From Pseudomonas baetica (GTDB lineage: Bacteria > Pseudomonadota > Gammaproteobacteria > Pseudomonadales > Pseudomonadaceae): a DNA stretch of 64,000 bases. Position 1 is the first letter of the stretch. The number at the start of each line of letters is the position of its first letter. Below are positions 62,874 to 64,000 of the stretch, piece by piece. A program made the translations under genes and the position numbers. Location: contig NZ_JAIHLQ010000016.1 of the NCBI RefSeq assembly GCF_019733355.1, positions 90,372 to 154,371 of the forward strand. The letters are read 5' to 3'. Under the pieces are notes generated by a model. That model was not told the DNA's origin, searched no databases, and worked only from the letters and a program-made list of their open reading frames with translations.

Positions 62874-63013
62874 AGGACTGTCCTTCGTAGCGCACCGATC
62901 GATGTCCTCGGCACATGGAAAGGCTGCAGGCCGATTATTCGACCTGCCCAAGGACAGGGTGTGCTTTTAACGGCGTCAGCGTCTGTTCGCTGGCGCACGC
63001 TGAAAGAGCGGAG

Positions 63014-63475
63014 TCAGGTGGGTTTATTCACGGAGGAAGGGATCGGCGACCCGCGACGTTTTTGGCGCTCAAGCCATTCAAACAGCCCCATGCCGACCAG
63101 CATGGCGATGACGAAAACGGCGCCTTTGCCGATGCCCGCACCTAGCAGAACCAGGGAAGGGCCAGGGCAAATGCCTGCCAGGCCCCAGCCCAACCCGAAC
63201 AGGAGGCTGCCGATGACCAGGCGCCGGTCGATGTGTCGAGCGGTAGGCAGGTTCATGGGCAGGCCGAGCAGTGATCGGGTGCGGGTTCTGGCGAACTTGA
63301 AGCCTACCGCCGCCACCGCGATGGCGCCGGCCATGACGAAGGCCAGCGACGGATCCCAGCGCCCGCCCAAATCGAGGAAGCCAATGACTTTTGCCGGGTT
63401 TGTCATGCCGGAAATCAGCAAACCGATACCGAAAATCAGCCCGGCAAGCCACGCGTAGAAGAGCGGCATGGTCAA
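63014..63475 (-). CDS. YeeE/YedE-family half-transporter (second subunit)
   Basis: 153 residues, four to five helices. Conserved GIGLLISGMTNPAKVIGF near residue 16, and GICPGPS with C103. ATGA overlap (63472-63475) with the preceding gene. Two half-size YeeE/YedE proteins of this sort together make a transporter of reduced sulfur; thiosulfate is established for full-length YeeE. Substrate here inferred. Confidence 0.8.
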   Translation of the reverse strand: MTMPLFYAWLAGLIFGIGLLISGMTNPAKVIGFLDLGGRWDPSLAFVMAGAIAVAAVGFKFARTRTRSLLGLPMNLPTARHIDRRLVIGSLLFGLGWGLAGICPGPSLVLLGAGIGKGAVFVIAMLVGMGLFEWLERQKRRGSPIPSSVNKPT

Positions 63476-63906
63476 AGGCCTCCCAGAAGGTGCTTAACGA
63501 CAAAAACGGTAACGAAACCCGCCCCCATGAACACCAGTGTCGCGACCGCAGAGCGCGTCGATAATCGCGACAATCCACACACACCGTGGCCGCTGGTGCA
63601 GCCAGCGCCATAACGCGTGCCGACGCCGACGATCAAGCCAGCGACAATTAACAGCGGATATCCGGCATCGATCTCTATCGCAGGCATAGCGGCGACCAGG
63701 CTAAAAGCCAGTGGCGCCATTAGCAGGCCCAAAACGAACGCCGCACGCCACGCAATATCCCCGGTTATCGGGCGCAGCAGACCGCCGACAATGCCGCTGA
63801 TGCCAGCGATGCGCCCGTTGAACAGTATCAACAGCACTGCCCCCGTGCCGATCAGCAAGCCTCCGATCAAGGCGCTCAACGGCGTGAAGTGGTTCATGTC
63901 GATCAT
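63472..63906 (-). CDS. YeeE/YedE-family half-transporter (first subunit)
   Basis: 144 residues, about four helices, with GAGCTSGHGVCGLSR (C103, C110), the conserved cysteine motif of YeeE proteins. ATG 63906 has AAGGAG 8 bases upstream; a second Met at residue 4 is less favoured. First of the two-gene unit. No regulator or sulfurtransferase is seen within the window. Upstream are an ANR-like site and a 21-base G tract. Confidence 0.8.
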   Translation of the reverse strand: MIDMNHFTPLSALIGGLLIGTGAVLLILFNGRIAGISGIVGGLLRPITGDIAWRAAFVLGLLMAPLAFSLVAAMPAIEIDAGYPLLIVAGLIVGVGTRYGAGCTSGHGVCGLSRLSTRSAVATLVFMGAGFVTVFVVKHLLGGL

Positions 63907-63940
63907 GACGCTCTCCTTACAGGGGCGTGTGGAGTGAAGG

Positions 63941-63954
63941 TTGATCGCGATGCA
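63941..63954 (-). promoter_or_regulatory. Weak ANR/FNR-like site upstream of the YeeE pair
   Basis: TTGAT-CGCG-ATGCA against TTGAT-N4-ATCAA: 8 of 10 match. It lies 35 bases upstream of the start at 63906. Mentioned because neighbouring genes look oxygen-linked, but the match is not strong. Confidence 0.25.
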
Positions 63955-63976
63955 ATCCTGATCATCTGATGGCCGT

Positions 63977-63997
63977 GGGGGGGGGGGGGGGGGGGGG
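63977..63997. repeat. 21-base poly-G tract
   Basis: 21 consecutive G on the plus strand, 70 bases upstream of the YeeE start and 3 bases from the window end. Either a slipped-strand-prone tract or a sequencing / contig-edge artefact; no similar run appears elsewhere in the window. Confidence 0.9.
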
Positions 63998-64000
63998 CGG

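Noticed and set aside
48632..63906. Transmissible locus of stress tolerance / heat-resistance island
   Set aside because: No clpK, small heat-shock protein, ftsH copy, YfdX or HdeD gene is present, so the known tLST is not what is seen here.
1..64000. tRNA, rRNA or CRISPR array
   Set aside because: No cloverleaf-like sequence, rRNA signature or regularly spaced repeat was noticed. A dedicated tRNA scan would settle it.

Overview
The window looks like a chromosomal segment of a Pseudomonas fluorescens-group bacterium (P. koreensis / P. fluorescens type). The basis is GC-rich coding with strong third-position bias, paired Pseudomonas REP sequences between genes, a 5'-truncated pssA, an arnBCADTEF-ugd operon, an isoleucine-type beta-oxidation cluster resembling PP_2213-2217 of P. 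putida, and spu/puu polyamine genes. The species assignment is inference. No rRNA, tRNA, CRISPR array or insertion sequence was recognised.

Layout. 0-5.3 kb: end of pssA, then the minus-strand iron-uptake operon efeU-efeO-efeB-efeM with a Fur-box-like site upstream of efeU. 5.5-14.9 kb: an AraC regulator and a plus-strand acyl-CoA ligase / SDR / thiolase / acyl-CoA dehydrogenase / enoyl-CoA hydratase set, meeting a convergent acyl-CoA dehydrogenase plus 3-hydroxyisobutyryl-CoA hydrolase pair; together they look like branched-chain acyl-CoA catabolism. 15.1-17.1 kb: an HPP membrane protein and an MFS transporter. 17.2-27.65 kb: the complete L-Ara4N lipid A modification operon (arnB, C, A, D, T, E, F, ugd) with an extra GT39 glycosyltransferase as last gene. 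28.0-32.6 kb: a lone tyrosine recombinase and a ferric-iron type ABC importer with its own Fur-like site. 32.85-38.7 kb: a second LPS-modification locus with a GT39 gene broken by one in-frame amber codon, a second arnT, an Ais-like phosphatase and a divergent orphan sensor kinase. 38.6-40.8 kb: pqiC and pqiB without pqiA. 40.9-45.9 kb: putrescine uptake and gamma-glutamylation genes with an AraC regulator.

46.0-63.9 kb is the accessory part. It starts with a 794-aa soluble protein that combines PAS, histidine kinase, two receivers and a FixJ/LuxR output. Next come a VIT-family transporter, a stress-type small protein, AdhP, a bifunctional NAD(P)HX repair enzyme, ornithine and arginine decarboxylases with a basic amino acid antiporter, a Met/Gly-rich cytochrome c, a copper-type P-ATPase, a two-repeat PRC-barrel protein and two YeeE/YedE half-transporters. 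I read this as a low-oxygen / acid / metal stress module governed by the hybrid kinase. In support, the 12-mer GTAGTTTCCGAG occurs upstream of both the kinase gene and the VIT gene. The regulatory link is inference.

The window ends in a 21-base run of G, which is either a sequencing or assembly artefact or an unstable promoter tract.
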